Shown one piece after another: positions 26,785 to 35,666 of a DNA stretch of 64,000 nt. Numbering within the stretch: the stretch's first letter is position 1; each line of letters opens with the position of its first letter. The DNA comes from GCA-2737725 sp965229355 (GTDB lineage Bacteria; Pseudomonadota; Alphaproteobacteria; Rhodospirillales; Rhodospirillaceae): positions 4,374,224-4,438,223 of the forward strand of contig OZ245869.1 of assembly GCA_965229355.1 (NCBI GenBank). The letters are read 5' to 3'. The notes under the pieces are model-generated. The model did no database searches. It was given only the letters and a program-made list of their open reading frames with translations, and had not been told where the DNA came from. A program made the translations under genes and the position numbers.

Positions 26785-27684
26785 ATGCTTAAATCAATCT
26801 TGAAACTCAGCATCGCAGTTGCTGCGATCTGCGGCGTTTCAAACGTTGCGAGCGCTGAGAAATTGGATCTGAACACTGCTGAAGGCGTAACGAAAGTTAT
26901 GCGCAAATTGCAGTGCTCTTTAAAAGACAACAAGCCGGTCACATACTTTTGGCAAGGTACAGCGTACGGCCGTACCATGGGGCAAGCCGATAAAGTCTTG
27001 TTCGATGTTGACGGCATGAACATTCGTCAGTGCGCAACGGTCCGTGATAAAGACGGCAAGTATGGCTATCGCCTCGTATCACGCGAACTGCTGCTGTACC
27101 GTGATGCTAAAACTGGTGAATACCTGCGTACGTGGGATAACCCGTACACCGGCCAGAAAGTAAGCGTGCTGCATGTCGCTAACGATCCGGTGAATAGCCG
27201 TCCTTCGTTCGGCTTGGACCGTGATGGCAAACCGATGAAATTTCCTGGCCAAATCTTGGATGGCCAGATCTGGATGACGTCAACGATTCCGTTATTTTAT
27301 TCAAACCCGCTGGCGGGTGATTACCAAAAACAAATTGGTGGAATTTACCACGCAACTGAAATGTTCAACTTCTTCGCCAAAGAAAAAGACTTATTGGACG
27401 GCAGCAAAGACCAAGCAGACGTAACTGTAGCATGGCAGCGCATGTCCGACTGGTTACCGTGGATGGAGATGAGCGGCCGCGAAGGGCAATTCTATGTCAG
27501 CACAGGCGGCCGTATGCTCAGAAAGCATGATGATCTTCCGCAACGCGTGAAGGATGAAATCGCCAAAAACTATCCGACCTATAATATGCCGCCACCGACG
27601 GACGATCCGCGTCCGAACGAAACAAGCTGGACCTATTTCAAGAAAATGGTGCCAGCCGAAAAGAAATCAGAAGGCAGCCACTAG
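26785..27684 (+). CDS. DUF1838 family secreted protein
   Basis: 299 residues from the ATG at 26785, chosen because GAGGGAGGG lies just upstream and a Sec signal peptide (MLKSILKLSIAVAAICG, cleavage after ASA-E) begins there; the frame opens earlier at 26743. The rest matches DUF1838: RKLQCSLKDNKPVTYFWQGTAY, LRTWDNPYTGQKVSVLH, then RMSDWLPWMEMSGREGQFY near the C-terminus. The family is widespread in bacteria that use steroids or aromatic compounds, but no reaction is established. It lies 67 bp after the oxidoreductase and ends at a strong terminator. Confidence 0.85.
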   Translation: MLKSILKLSIAVAAICGVSNVASAEKLDLNTAEGVTKVMRKLQCSLKDNKPVTYFWQGTAYGRTMGQADKVLFDVDGMNIRQCATVRDKDGKYGYRLVSRELLLYRDAKTGEYLRTWDNPYTGQKVSVLHVANDPVNSRPSFGLDRDGKPMKFPGQILDGQIWMTSTIPLFYSNPLAGDYQKQIGGIYHATEMFNFFAKEKDLLDGSKDQADVTVAWQRMSDWLPWMEMSGREGQFYVSTGGRMLRKHDDLPQRVKDEIAKNYPTYNMPPPTDDPRPNETSWTYFKKMVPAEKKSEGSH

Positions 27685-27689
27685 AAATC

Positions 27690-27722
27690 AAAAAGCCCCG
27701 TTCCTTAGAACGGGGCTTTTTT
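27690..27722. terminator. Bidirectional Rho-independent terminator
   Basis: AAAAAGCCCCGTTC (27690-27703), loop CTTA, GAACGGGGCTTTTTT (27708-27722). The stem is perfect with A- and T-runs on both sides, serving the DUF1838 gene and the convergent kinase-like gene. Confidence 0.92.
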
Positions 27723-27736
27723 AATGCGCTAGATTG

Positions 27737-30145
27737 TTAGTCGACCGACTTCGCGATCCGGAAGCCGTATAGTTCGTGCTTCGTATTGGCTGGCGCGAAG
27801 GCGCGGTAACTGACACGGGCCAGCCACGCCGCGTTATCCCACGAACCGCCACGTAAAACGCGCTTCTCACAAGCCCCGCCGCCATCACGTGTAGAGGCAG
27901 TATCGATGGCAGAGGTGTAATCCCGATACCAGCAATCAGCAGTCCACTCCCACGCATTACCGACCATGTCGTGAATGCCATAACCATTGGCTTTGAATGA
28001 ACCGACAGGTGCCGCACCAGAACCATCCCAGGCACTGCCGCAATCTAAGCAATTGGCCATGTTACGGCCTGCCTGCTCGCCCCATGGATAAGCAGTTGCT
28101 GCACCGGCCCGTGCGGCATATTCCCATTCAGCCTCAGACGGCAAACGATACTCTTCACCTGTCTTGACGCGTAGCCAGTCAACATACTTTTGTGCATCAA
28201 GCCAACTCACACCCGTGACCGGCAGTTCATCATCGGCCCCTGTTTGGAACGGAACTTTACGTTCGGGCGAGCACGCCCCTTCCTCAATGCAGACAGCATA
28301 TTCGCGTCGTGTAATTTCATAGCGCCCGATTTTAAACGCGGCCACCTGAACTTCGTGAACCGGATGTTCAGAGCGCGCACCATTGCCAACCGTATCACCC
28401 ATCGAGAAGGAGCCCGCAGGAACCAGTATCAATTCACTTTCGACATCTTCAGCAAAATGGCGGCGTTGCTCAGTTATCGTCAGCCATTTTTGTTTAAGTT
28501 CAGCGGCAGCATCGGCGTCCGATATAGAGGCAAGTGCAGGCAGCGTAATGCCGTACTGCTGTTCAACCAGTAATTCAGCCTGACGCAAGTCGCGCAGTTT
28601 GCCGGACAGCACCGTCTCGACATTACTCAAAACGGTAATTGCTTCATCATAGCGGCCACGAATAATGTGATCTTCGCTTAAGCCCATGAGATTGTATGCA
28701 TTGAGCACATCCGAGCCATTGAAGACACGCGGCGTGACCATATCAGACAACGCACGCACCATATCGGCATTGCGGCGCGCGTCGATTAGAGTGGGTAACT
28801 CTTGGCTTTCCTTGTCAGTCTTGTCGAACTGTTCAAGAGTATTGAGGGTCAATCGTGCATCCGTCGCGCGACGTTGCAGTGCTTTTTGCGCATTAGTGAG
28901 TGTTGCGCGTAATTCCACAGCACGGGTCTGCAAACCTTGTGCCTGGATACGCACTTGGGTGCGCGCGCCGCCGCCGGGCAGCCATTCAGCAACAGGACCC
29001 AAAATTGTTTCATTGGCTGACTGAATACCTAACGCAACAGCCGCTACAAACCCAAGCACGACAGTGGCCGCCGCAACGCGCGCTGAAATATTCTTCATAC
29101 GCTTCGCAGGCGTTGAGGCCGCACTCAAGAAATGAGTGATAGATGTAAACCGGGCTTCCGGCGCAAGAGCCAACGCACGCTCAACCGCTGAAGTGAAATA
29201 TGCAGGTAAATCAGGGCGCATCATGCTGAGTGATTTACGACCTGTAACAGGGGCAGCACCCGTGGCCATGTAATACGCCAAGGCCGCAATGCTGTATTGG
29301 TCGGATTGCGCATCCAATTCGCTTGCATCCGGCGCATCTGTACGCAGCAATGCATGAACCTCCGGCGCAATGAAGGCATGATCCTCAGCTTGCATTGCCG
29401 CCGCACCCGCCAAAATCGGCAGGGCAATATTCATAGCAAAGTCGCTGAGCTTTACAGTTTGGTCAGGCGCAATCAGAACGTTATGCGGCGTTAAATTTAA
29501 GTGGTGCGTCTTCTTCTCGGCATACGCCAATGTTGTAGCGATCTGATCGAGGACACGCAAAATTTCTGGCGCCGATTTCGGCTGAGACCAAGCCAATGGC
29601 ACATCTCGCTGCGCAAGCGAGCGCCCCTCAACCAACTCCATAACAATGAACGTGTGGCCGCCCGCTTGGACTGCGGAATAGACGTTCACAATGCCGGAAT
29701 GCGCGAGGCTGATCACGGGGTGTGCGGCAGCGGCAGCGCGCTTGGCCATACCCGGCACCAACAGCAATTGCGGTGCGATAATTTTCAGCGCGATATCTTT
29801 GCCCCACGTCAGGTCAAGTGCACGAAATACTGACCCGCGCGGACCATAGCCTAACCGTGCTCTGATAACGTAGCGGTCTCCAATCACCGTACCCGGCTTG
29901 AAGTCGACATACGACCCTGCGGGAACGGCGGTGATCGCGCCTTGAGTCAGCGCCGTATCCCGCGCAGCATCAAGCTCGCGCATTTGCGCTTCCAGCACAC
30001 GCTTCTCAGCTTCTGAATGGGAGGTAACCCAACGGCGTTCGAGGTTACGCCGACGCTCAGCGTATTTTGCCTCGATATCATCGGGCTCTACTGGCCCGGT
30101 CAGCCCCAAAAGGGCCATGGCCTGCTCGTGGTCCATGCTTTCCAT
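27737..30145 (-). CDS. Pseudokinase with J-like N-terminus, membrane helix and FGE-like C-terminal domain
   Basis: 802 residues. Residues 5-68 are a helical J-domain-like segment without HPD (MALLGLTGPVEPDDIEAKYA). A protein-kinase fold follows (about 92-345): Gly loop LGYGPRGSVF and Lys121 (IALKII) remain, but HRD is HLN (Asn217), the next Lys is Thr219 and DFG is DFA (235-237), so phosphotransfer is doubtful. A membrane helix lies at 356-374, a coiled linker at about 400-565, and a formylglycine-generating-enzyme-like (SUMF1) domain at about 568-800 (RLPSEAEWEYAARAG, YGIHDMVGNAWEWTAD, VLRGGSWDN). The FGE Cys pair in the CYR-x-RC position reads SYRAFA, so no oxidase activity is expected. An ATG at 30136 is an alternative start. 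Confidence 0.85.
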   Translation of the reverse strand: MESMDHEQAMALLGLTGPVEPDDIEAKYAERRRNLERRWVTSHSEAEKRVLEAQMRELDAARDTALTQGAITAVPAGSYVDFKPGTVIGDRYVIRARLGYGPRGSVFRALDLTWGKDIALKIIAPQLLLVPGMAKRAAAAAHPVISLAHSGIVNVYSAVQAGGHTFIVMELVEGRSLAQRDVPLAWSQPKSAPEILRVLDQIATTLAYAEKKTHHLNLTPHNVLIAPDQTVKLSDFAMNIALPILAGAAAMQAEDHAFIAPEVHALLRTDAPDASELDAQSDQYSIAALAYYMATGAAPVTGRKSLSMMRPDLPAYFTSAVERALALAPEARFTSITHFLSAASTPAKRMKNISARVAAATVVLGFVAAVALGIQSANETILGPVAEWLPGGGARTQVRIQAQGLQTRAVELRATLTNAQKALQRRATDARLTLNTLEQFDKTDKESQELPTLIDARRNADMVRALSDMVTPRVFNGSDVLNAYNLMGLSEDHIIRGRYDEAITVLSNVETVLSGKLRDLRQAELLVEQQYGITLPALASISDADAAAELKQKWLTITEQRRHFAEDVESELILVPAGSFSMGDTVGNGARSEHPVHEVQVAAFKIGRYEITRREYAVCIEEGACSPERKVPFQTGADDELPVTGVSWLDAQKYVDWLRVKTGEEYRLPSEAEWEYAARAGAATAYPWGEQAGRNMANCLDCGSAWDGSGAAPVGSFKANGYGIHDMVGNAWEWTADCWYRDYTSAIDTASTRDGGGACEKRVLRGGSWDNAAWLARVSYRAFAPANTKHELYGFRIAKSVD

Positions 30146-30332
30146 GGTCGTTTTCTACCGTATCTAACCGCCATTTCTTGGCTGTGTAACGAAGATACCA
30201 TGGCAAGACCCTGGCAGGGCAACACTCCTGAAAGCCCGCAGAAATCCTCACTTTTTTAAGCAGAATTCAGGCTTTTAGCCCTTTTCCCCAAGCGAATCGG
30301 GCAATTTGGCCCTCAAACCCCTGCCGATGGGG

Positions 30333-32423
30333 CTAGAAGCTTGTGCGTAAACCAAGCCGAGCAGCGCGTGGCGTTGCAACGGCGATCAGGCCATCGGCAG
30401 AGCGGCCTGCTTCAACCGTCCGGTCAAACACGTTCTCAACTGCCGCATAAATTTCAGTGCGCCCAGACAATGCAAACTGCGCGGTCGCATCTGCGACAAC
30501 ATACCCACGCAACACACGCGTGTTCTGATCATCATCAAACTGCCGAGATGCGCCACGCACTTGCGTGATGAACGTCAGACGATCAGTTGTAACCCACCGC
30601 AATTGCGCAGTTGCCTGATGCTGTGGAACTTGCGCTAACCTTAGCCCCTCCAGTGCGCGCTGCTGTGGACTTTTCGTAATATTAGGGGATGTGAACAGAT
30701 AACTGACTGAGACTTGGAGCGTGGGCGTTATACGCGCTGATGCACTTGTCTCGAAACCATCAGTAACGATGCGGTCAATATTCTGGCGCTGACGCAACAC
30801 ACCGCCCGCAGGCACAGTCACACCCAATGTTGCGTTTAAACCAGGCGTGGTCTGAACCGTAACGTTGGTCACAGCATTTTTAAGAACGGTGTAAAAATAT
30901 GTCGCACTGAGATTGATATCGCTCGCGACAGACCACTCTGCACCAAGGTCGAACCCTTCCAGCTTTTCAATCCCTAACGCCGGATTGGCTTCGGTGATGT
31001 CATTGCCGACACGGAAAGGACGGTAAAGTTCATTCAATGTGGGCAGACGAAACCCGGTATAGCCCGTTGCCTTCAACGACACGTCTTGCACGGGTTTATA
31101 AACAAGGCCACCGCGCATTGTGCCCACTGTGCCATCGCGATCAGCAAAGCGATCATCACGAACCAACACACCGGTTTGCAGCACAGACTCTTGGCGCATG
31201 CCGTCAGATTGGCGCCATGCATCAACGCGGCCGCCAACAGTTGCCAATAACTCAGGCGTGGCTTGCCAATTGATCTCGGTAAATGCGCCGGCCAGAAGCT
31301 GTTCGCCGCCAGCTTTGCGAACCCGCGTAAAGCCAGCACCGACGTTCTGGAAATTCTCGTTTGTATCGCCGTTCACTGAACGCACATCAGCGCCAGCATC
31401 AATTGAGATATTCGAGTTAAGCTGGTGGCGAACAACCATATTTCCACCCACAGCCGTCGCTGGCACAGCAAACTGATCCAGCGATGGCGTCGCTGTGGTT
31501 CGCGTCGCATTCACCGCAGAGAATACAGCACGGAAAGCCTGATCGCGAATATACGCGTTCACTTCCCACGATGTTGGGCCATTGGGATCATGCAATACAG
31601 ACAACGAGGCATCTGACACGCGCGTCTTTGACTCGGTGATATCAATGCCATTGATGAATTTGCTTTCTGAATAACGCCCCGTACCACGCACAATGGTGTG
31701 ATCAGTTAATGCATACTGCGCACCGACTTCGACAACACCGCCCTCATCAGCTGCGCGCCGATCAATAGTACCGCGCTGATCTTCACGAATTAAATACGTG
31801 CCGTCTGTTGTGTGCCCGTGAACAAGCCCATGAAATGCGGCGCGATCACTTACAGATTGAATATGGCCAGTTGCTTCATACGTATCGTGTGGACCGACTG
31901 AGCCTTCAAACGTTGCGCTATTGGCAGTAGGCATAGAGCTTTGCAGCCGGATCACGCCGGCTAAAGCGGCATTGCCCCACGCCCCCGCACCACCACCGCG
32001 CGTGAGTGACGCTTGCTCAAGCGATGCCGTAGGGATGCGGCTCCAATCCACCCAACCGCCGAATGCGTCGTTTTGCGGAATGCCATCCAGCAAGATGAGC
32101 GTGCGGCCCGCACCGCTAGGCCCCAAGCCCCGAAGCGTGACGCCTTGTGTTGTTGGATGTGCCGCGCGGCTGGATTGGCGGCGAAACAGGCCAAACCCCG
32201 GCACACTGCGCAAAACATCATCCAGCCGAGCACCGGCTGAGACCTGAAGATCGTCACGCGTTAAAGTCGTAGTGGCAAAGGCGGGTTCGTTTGCGGACGG
32301 TTTCAGGGCCCGCCCCGTGACTAGAATCTCTGGGATCGTCTCGTCCGCGCGGGCCGGATTGCCCCCCAAGGCGCCTGCGACGGCGCCAACGGCTGAAATC
32401 GCCCAAAAACGTTTTAACATCAT
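30333..32423 (-). CDS. TonB-dependent receptor
   Basis: 696 residues from the ATG at 32423; the frame runs open to 32645, but that part lacks a signal peptide while MMLKRFWAISAVGAVAGALG starts a proper one. The plug begins at IPEILVTGRALK and has TLRGLGPSGAGRTLILLDGI, QNDAFGGWVDWSRIP and LTRGGGAGAWGNAALAGVI; the chain ends GLRTSF. Plug text with GGWVDWS is seen in receptors for cobalamin-like or metal-chelate ligands, but the ligand cannot be fixed. It is divergent from the cupredoxin operon, sharing a 164-bp region with a TATAAT at 32482-32487, so both may respond to the same signal. Confidence 0.88.
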   Translation of the reverse strand: MMLKRFWAISAVGAVAGALGGNPARADETIPEILVTGRALKPSANEPAFATTTLTRDDLQVSAGARLDDVLRSVPGFGLFRRQSSRAAHPTTQGVTLRGLGPSGAGRTLILLDGIPQNDAFGGWVDWSRIPTASLEQASLTRGGGAGAWGNAALAGVIRLQSSMPTANSATFEGSVGPHDTYEATGHIQSVSDRAAFHGLVHGHTTDGTYLIREDQRGTIDRRAADEGGVVEVGAQYALTDHTIVRGTGRYSESKFINGIDITESKTRVSDASLSVLHDPNGPTSWEVNAYIRDQAFRAVFSAVNATRTTATPSLDQFAVPATAVGGNMVVRHQLNSNISIDAGADVRSVNGDTNENFQNVGAGFTRVRKAGGEQLLAGAFTEINWQATPELLATVGGRVDAWRQSDGMRQESVLQTGVLVRDDRFADRDGTVGTMRGGLVYKPVQDVSLKATGYTGFRLPTLNELYRPFRVGNDITEANPALGIEKLEGFDLGAEWSVASDINLSATYFYTVLKNAVTNVTVQTTPGLNATLGVTVPAGGVLRQRQNIDRIVTDGFETSASARITPTLQVSVSYLFTSPNITKSPQQRALEGLRLAQVPQHQATAQLRWVTTDRLTFITQVRGASRQFDDDQNTRVLRGYVVADATAQFALSGRTEIYAAVENVFDRTVEAGRSADGLIAVATPRAARLGLRTSF

Positions 32424-32587
32424 GATTTTAATAATCTTTATCGGAAAACAAGGCGCCCCATGGTCTGGCGCAGCTAACATATATAATGTGCAGCAGCGGG
32501 GCGAGGCCGATTGGCCAAAAGTGTTAAGACCGGATCGAGCAGGATATGGGGATGGTCCCTGCCTGCCCGGGCCAAAGAGGGGAACGT

Positions 32588-33232
32588 ATGACGCGTGTGG
32601 GCTACGGCATTGGGCTTGTAATATTATGCTGGGGAACCGCTGCAATGGCGGGATCCATTAGCGCTCAAATTAATACCGACGACGGAACCGCGCTTTCAGA
32701 AGCCGTGGTCTTTGCGGTGCCTGCAAATGGTCCCGTTTCAAAACCCACGCAAAAAGCATTGATGGTGCAAGAGAACCAGCAGTTCGCGCCTTTCGTATTG
32801 CCAGTACAAGTCGGAACGAATGTTGAATTTCCCAACCGTGATTCCTTTCGTCATCACGTCTATTCGTTTTCTCCTGCGAAACCGTTTGAATTGAAATTGT
32901 TTGGTGGCACCGAAAGGCAAATCGTTACCTTCGACAAAGAAGGTGCTGTTGCGCTGGGATGCAACATTCACGACAACATGCTGGCTTATATCTATGTTGT
33001 GCCAACGCCTTACTTCGTCAAAACCGATGAGCGTGGCCAAGCTGTCCTGAGCAATCTTCCAGCAGGCGCGTATACGGTAAAAGTATGGCACCCCAATCAA
33101 AAAAGCGGCAGCGAACAGTCCACGGCCCTAACCATCGCCGCTGAAGGTGCAACAGATTTCAAAACCACCCTCACGATGAAACGCGAGCGCAAACAAAAAA
33201 AGCCCGGCGCTAAAGACGAAACCGACTATTAA
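32588..33232 (+). CDS. Secreted cupredoxin-like protein (methylamine-utilisation-protein-like)
   Basis: 214 residues from the ATG at 32588, which has AGAGGGGAA upstream; the frame opens earlier at 32546. A signal peptide ends near AMAGS. A cupredoxin domain follows, with FPNRDSFRHHVYSF giving the first His ligand and GCNIHDNMLAY giving Cys, His and Met of a type 1 copper site. The second half (about 140-195) adds a carboxypeptidase-regulatory-like beta segment (VLSNLPAGAYTVKVWHP), and the C-terminus is very Lys-rich. It likely carries electrons or binds copper in the periplasm. The phosphodiesterase gene starts 19 bp downstream. Confidence 0.82.
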   Translation: MTRVGYGIGLVILCWGTAAMAGSISAQINTDDGTALSEAVVFAVPANGPVSKPTQKALMVQENQQFAPFVLPVQVGTNVEFPNRDSFRHHVYSFSPAKPFELKLFGGTERQIVTFDKEGAVALGCNIHDNMLAYIYVVPTPYFVKTDERGQAVLSNLPAGAYTVKVWHPNQKSGSEQSTALTIAAEGATDFKTTLTMKRERKQKKPGAKDETDY

Positions 33233-33251
33233 CGCAATAAGGCCCGCCGCG

Positions 33252-35666
33252 GTGTTTAAACAATTTCAAACCAAGCTCGTTCTATTCTTCGCCGCACTCT
33301 TCGCTGTCGTTCAGGGCGCATCGTATGTGGCTGTGCAAAATAACGTCCGCAGCAGCATCTTAGATGAAGCAAGCAATCAACTCGCCAAAGCCTATACGGT
33401 TTTTCTCAATGACGTTGAAACCACAACCTCTGCACTTGCGGAAGGTTCACGGATTGTCGCCTCAGATTTTGGATTCCGCCAAGCTGTAGCCAGCAATGAT
33501 CGCCCCACCATCATGTCGGCGATTAACAATCTCAGTCAGCGTATTAAAGCAGATCGCGTGATTTTGGTTGACCTTGAAAACAAGATTATTGGCGATACTG
33601 GATCCGCCGCCGATGCAGCGTCATCTGGCAACATCGTCACAATGGGACTAGCTAACGCGACATTCCCCTTCCCAGAGATGATCGACGATGCTGACGCTAA
33701 CGATCAATCAGTTAAAATCACTGTCATGGACCAACGCGTTTACCAAACTGTCGTTGTCCCAATCCGCGCGCCAGACCTTATTGCATCTATCGTTATTGGA
33801 ACTGAAATCGACCGCTCCTATGTGGGCGATTTAGTGCGGAAATTCACAGTACCATTGGACATCACATTCGCCCGGCACGATGCCAATAGCAGTGAGTGGG
33901 TCACCAATACGACGACACTCAAGCCAGAGTTATCTACCGCACTTATGGGGATTCTGAAGACCGCCGGTGATACCGACAAGAAAGCCCCCCGTACAATGAA
34001 ACTAGAAGGACAGGATTTCGTCGGACTGATCGCGACATTGGATTCACCAAAGTCCAGCCCCAAAGTTGATGCGATTATTCAGTATTCGCTGGATGCATCC
34101 CTTGAGCCCTTTGGCCAACTATTCTTAACCTTGATTGCCTTAGCCGCAGGTACGCTGCTTTTAACATTGCTGGGCTCGTATGCAATTGCTGGAAGTGTTG
34201 CGAAGCCTATCCGTATCCTTGATGCTGCGGCACGGCGCATTCAAAGCGGTAATTATAAAGAAAAAGTCTCCCTCACCCAGCAAGATGAGATCGGGCGATT
34301 GTCGGAAACTTTCAATCAGATGATGGATGGCATCGCTGAACGCGAAACAAAGATTGAGTATCAATCACTGCACGACCCTGCCACAGGTTTGCCTAATCGT
34401 CTTGCCTTTGAGCGTCGACTTTCTGACGTGACAAAATCCGCCATAGAAACAAAAACCCCCTTTAGCGTTTACCTGATTCAAATTGGCCGCTTCTCGGAAA
34501 TCACCAACACGTTGGGGCACGACACCGGCGAGAAGCTGATTGCTCAGATTGGCGAAGATCTGAAAGGCATCGTAAAACAGTCAGACATGATTGCGCGGCA
34601 CTCTAATAATATGTTTGCTATGCTTTTACCCAGCACGGGCAGCTCTCAATTAAACCCTGCCGTGGGTCGTATTTTGGAATCGTTCGATAAGCCCGTCAGC
34701 GTTGACGGCACAAGTATAGACGTCACCGCTTGGATTGGGGAAGCGTGTTATCCAGAACACGGTGACGATGGACGTACGCTGCTGCAACGTGCCGATACAG
34801 CGATCTATGAAGCAAAAAAAGCCTCACAGAGTTACGCTCTGTATGATCCGCAATTGGACCCTTACAAACCTGAACGCCTGTCGATGATGGGCGAGTTGCG
34901 CCAAGGTCTCGACCGCGGCGAGTTCCGACTTTATTATCAACCGAAAATCGATATCGCGACCGAGAAGATCACTGCGGCCGAGGCATTGATTCGTTGGATC
35001 CACCCCGTGCGCGGCTTCATGCCGCCCGACTCATTCATCCCGCTCGCTGAGCAGACAGGAAACATTCAAAAAGTCACGTCATGGGCACTGGATACTGCGA
35101 TTAAGCAAGTTGCCGCATGGAAAACAAATGGCGTCGACATCAAAGTGGCCATCAACCTGTCAGCCCGCGATCTCAACAATCGCTACTTGCCGCATGAGAT
35201 TGACCGTTTGCTGCGTTTGCATGGCGCTAATATTCGTCAGTTGATCCTGGAAATCACTGAAAGCGCAGTGATGGAAGACCCCAAGCAGTCTATGGAAGTG
35301 ATGTCCGCGCTCAACAAAATGGGAGCCACGCTTTCCATCGACGATTACGGCACGGGCTATTCATCAATGTCTTATCTAAAAAGCCTGCCGGTGCAGGAAA
35401 TCAAAATCGATAAGTCCTTTGTGCTTAAACTTTCCAGCAATAAGGGCGATGAAATTCTGGTGCACTCGACAATTGATCTTGGCCATAACTTGGGCTTGAA
35501 AGTCACCGCTGAAGGGATTGAGGATCAAGCAGCGCTTGATATTCTGAAACAGTATGGCTGTGAAACCGGACAAGGCTATCACATCAGTAAGCCGATACCG
35601 GCTGATGACTTCGAAAAGCTTTTCAGAGCATCGCGCTGGTCTCCTCTTACCACGGTCGGCGCGTAA
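33252..35666 (+). CDS. Membrane c-di-GMP phosphodiesterase: Cache-like sensor, HAMP, degenerate GGDEF, intact EAL
   Basis: 804 residues from GTG. Membrane helices at about 7-27 and 285-310 enclose a periplasmic Cache-like sensor. HAMP (about 312-362) precedes a GGDEF fold whose signature is HSNNMF and whose first metal Asp position is lost (IQIGRFSEI), so it cannot make c-di-GMP. The EAL domain keeps AEALIRW, INLSARDL, EITESAV, SIDDYGTGYSS, EIKIDKSF, TAEGIED and QGYHISKP, i.e. the metal and catalytic residues. It should hydrolyse c-di-GMP when a periplasmic signal is sensed; the upstream cupredoxin and downstream porin-like proteins suggest that signal relates to copper or redox state. The next gene starts directly after its stop. 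Confidence 0.92.
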   Translation: MFKQFQTKLVLFFAALFAVVQGASYVAVQNNVRSSILDEASNQLAKAYTVFLNDVETTTSALAEGSRIVASDFGFRQAVASNDRPTIMSAINNLSQRIKADRVILVDLENKIIGDTGSAADAASSGNIVTMGLANATFPFPEMIDDADANDQSVKITVMDQRVYQTVVVPIRAPDLIASIVIGTEIDRSYVGDLVRKFTVPLDITFARHDANSSEWVTNTTTLKPELSTALMGILKTAGDTDKKAPRTMKLEGQDFVGLIATLDSPKSSPKVDAIIQYSLDASLEPFGQLFLTLIALAAGTLLLTLLGSYAIAGSVAKPIRILDAAARRIQSGNYKEKVSLTQQDEIGRLSETFNQMMDGIAERETKIEYQSLHDPATGLPNRLAFERRLSDVTKSAIETKTPFSVYLIQIGRFSEITNTLGHDTGEKLIAQIGEDLKGIVKQSDMIARHSNNMFAMLLPSTGSSQLNPAVGRILESFDKPVSVDGTSIDVTAWIGEACYPEHGDDGRTLLQRADTAIYEAKKASQSYALYDPQLDPYKPERLSMMGELRQGLDRGEFRLYYQPKIDIATEKITAAEALIRWIHPVRGFMPPDSFIPLAEQTGNIQKVTSWALDTAIKQVAAWKTNGVDIKVAINLSARDLNNRYLPHEIDRLLRLHGANIRQLILEITESAVMEDPKQSMEVMSALNKMGATLSIDDYGTGYSSMSYLKSLPVQEIKIDKSFVLKLSSNKGDEILVHSTIDLGHNLGLKVTAEGIEDQAALDILKQYGCETGQGYHISKPIPADDFEKLFRASRWSPLTTVGA

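Noticed and set aside
30333..32645. Longer 770-residue version of the TonB receptor starting at 32645
   Set aside because: The first 74 residues have no signal peptide and overlap the cupredoxin start on the other strand; a proper signal peptide begins at 32423.
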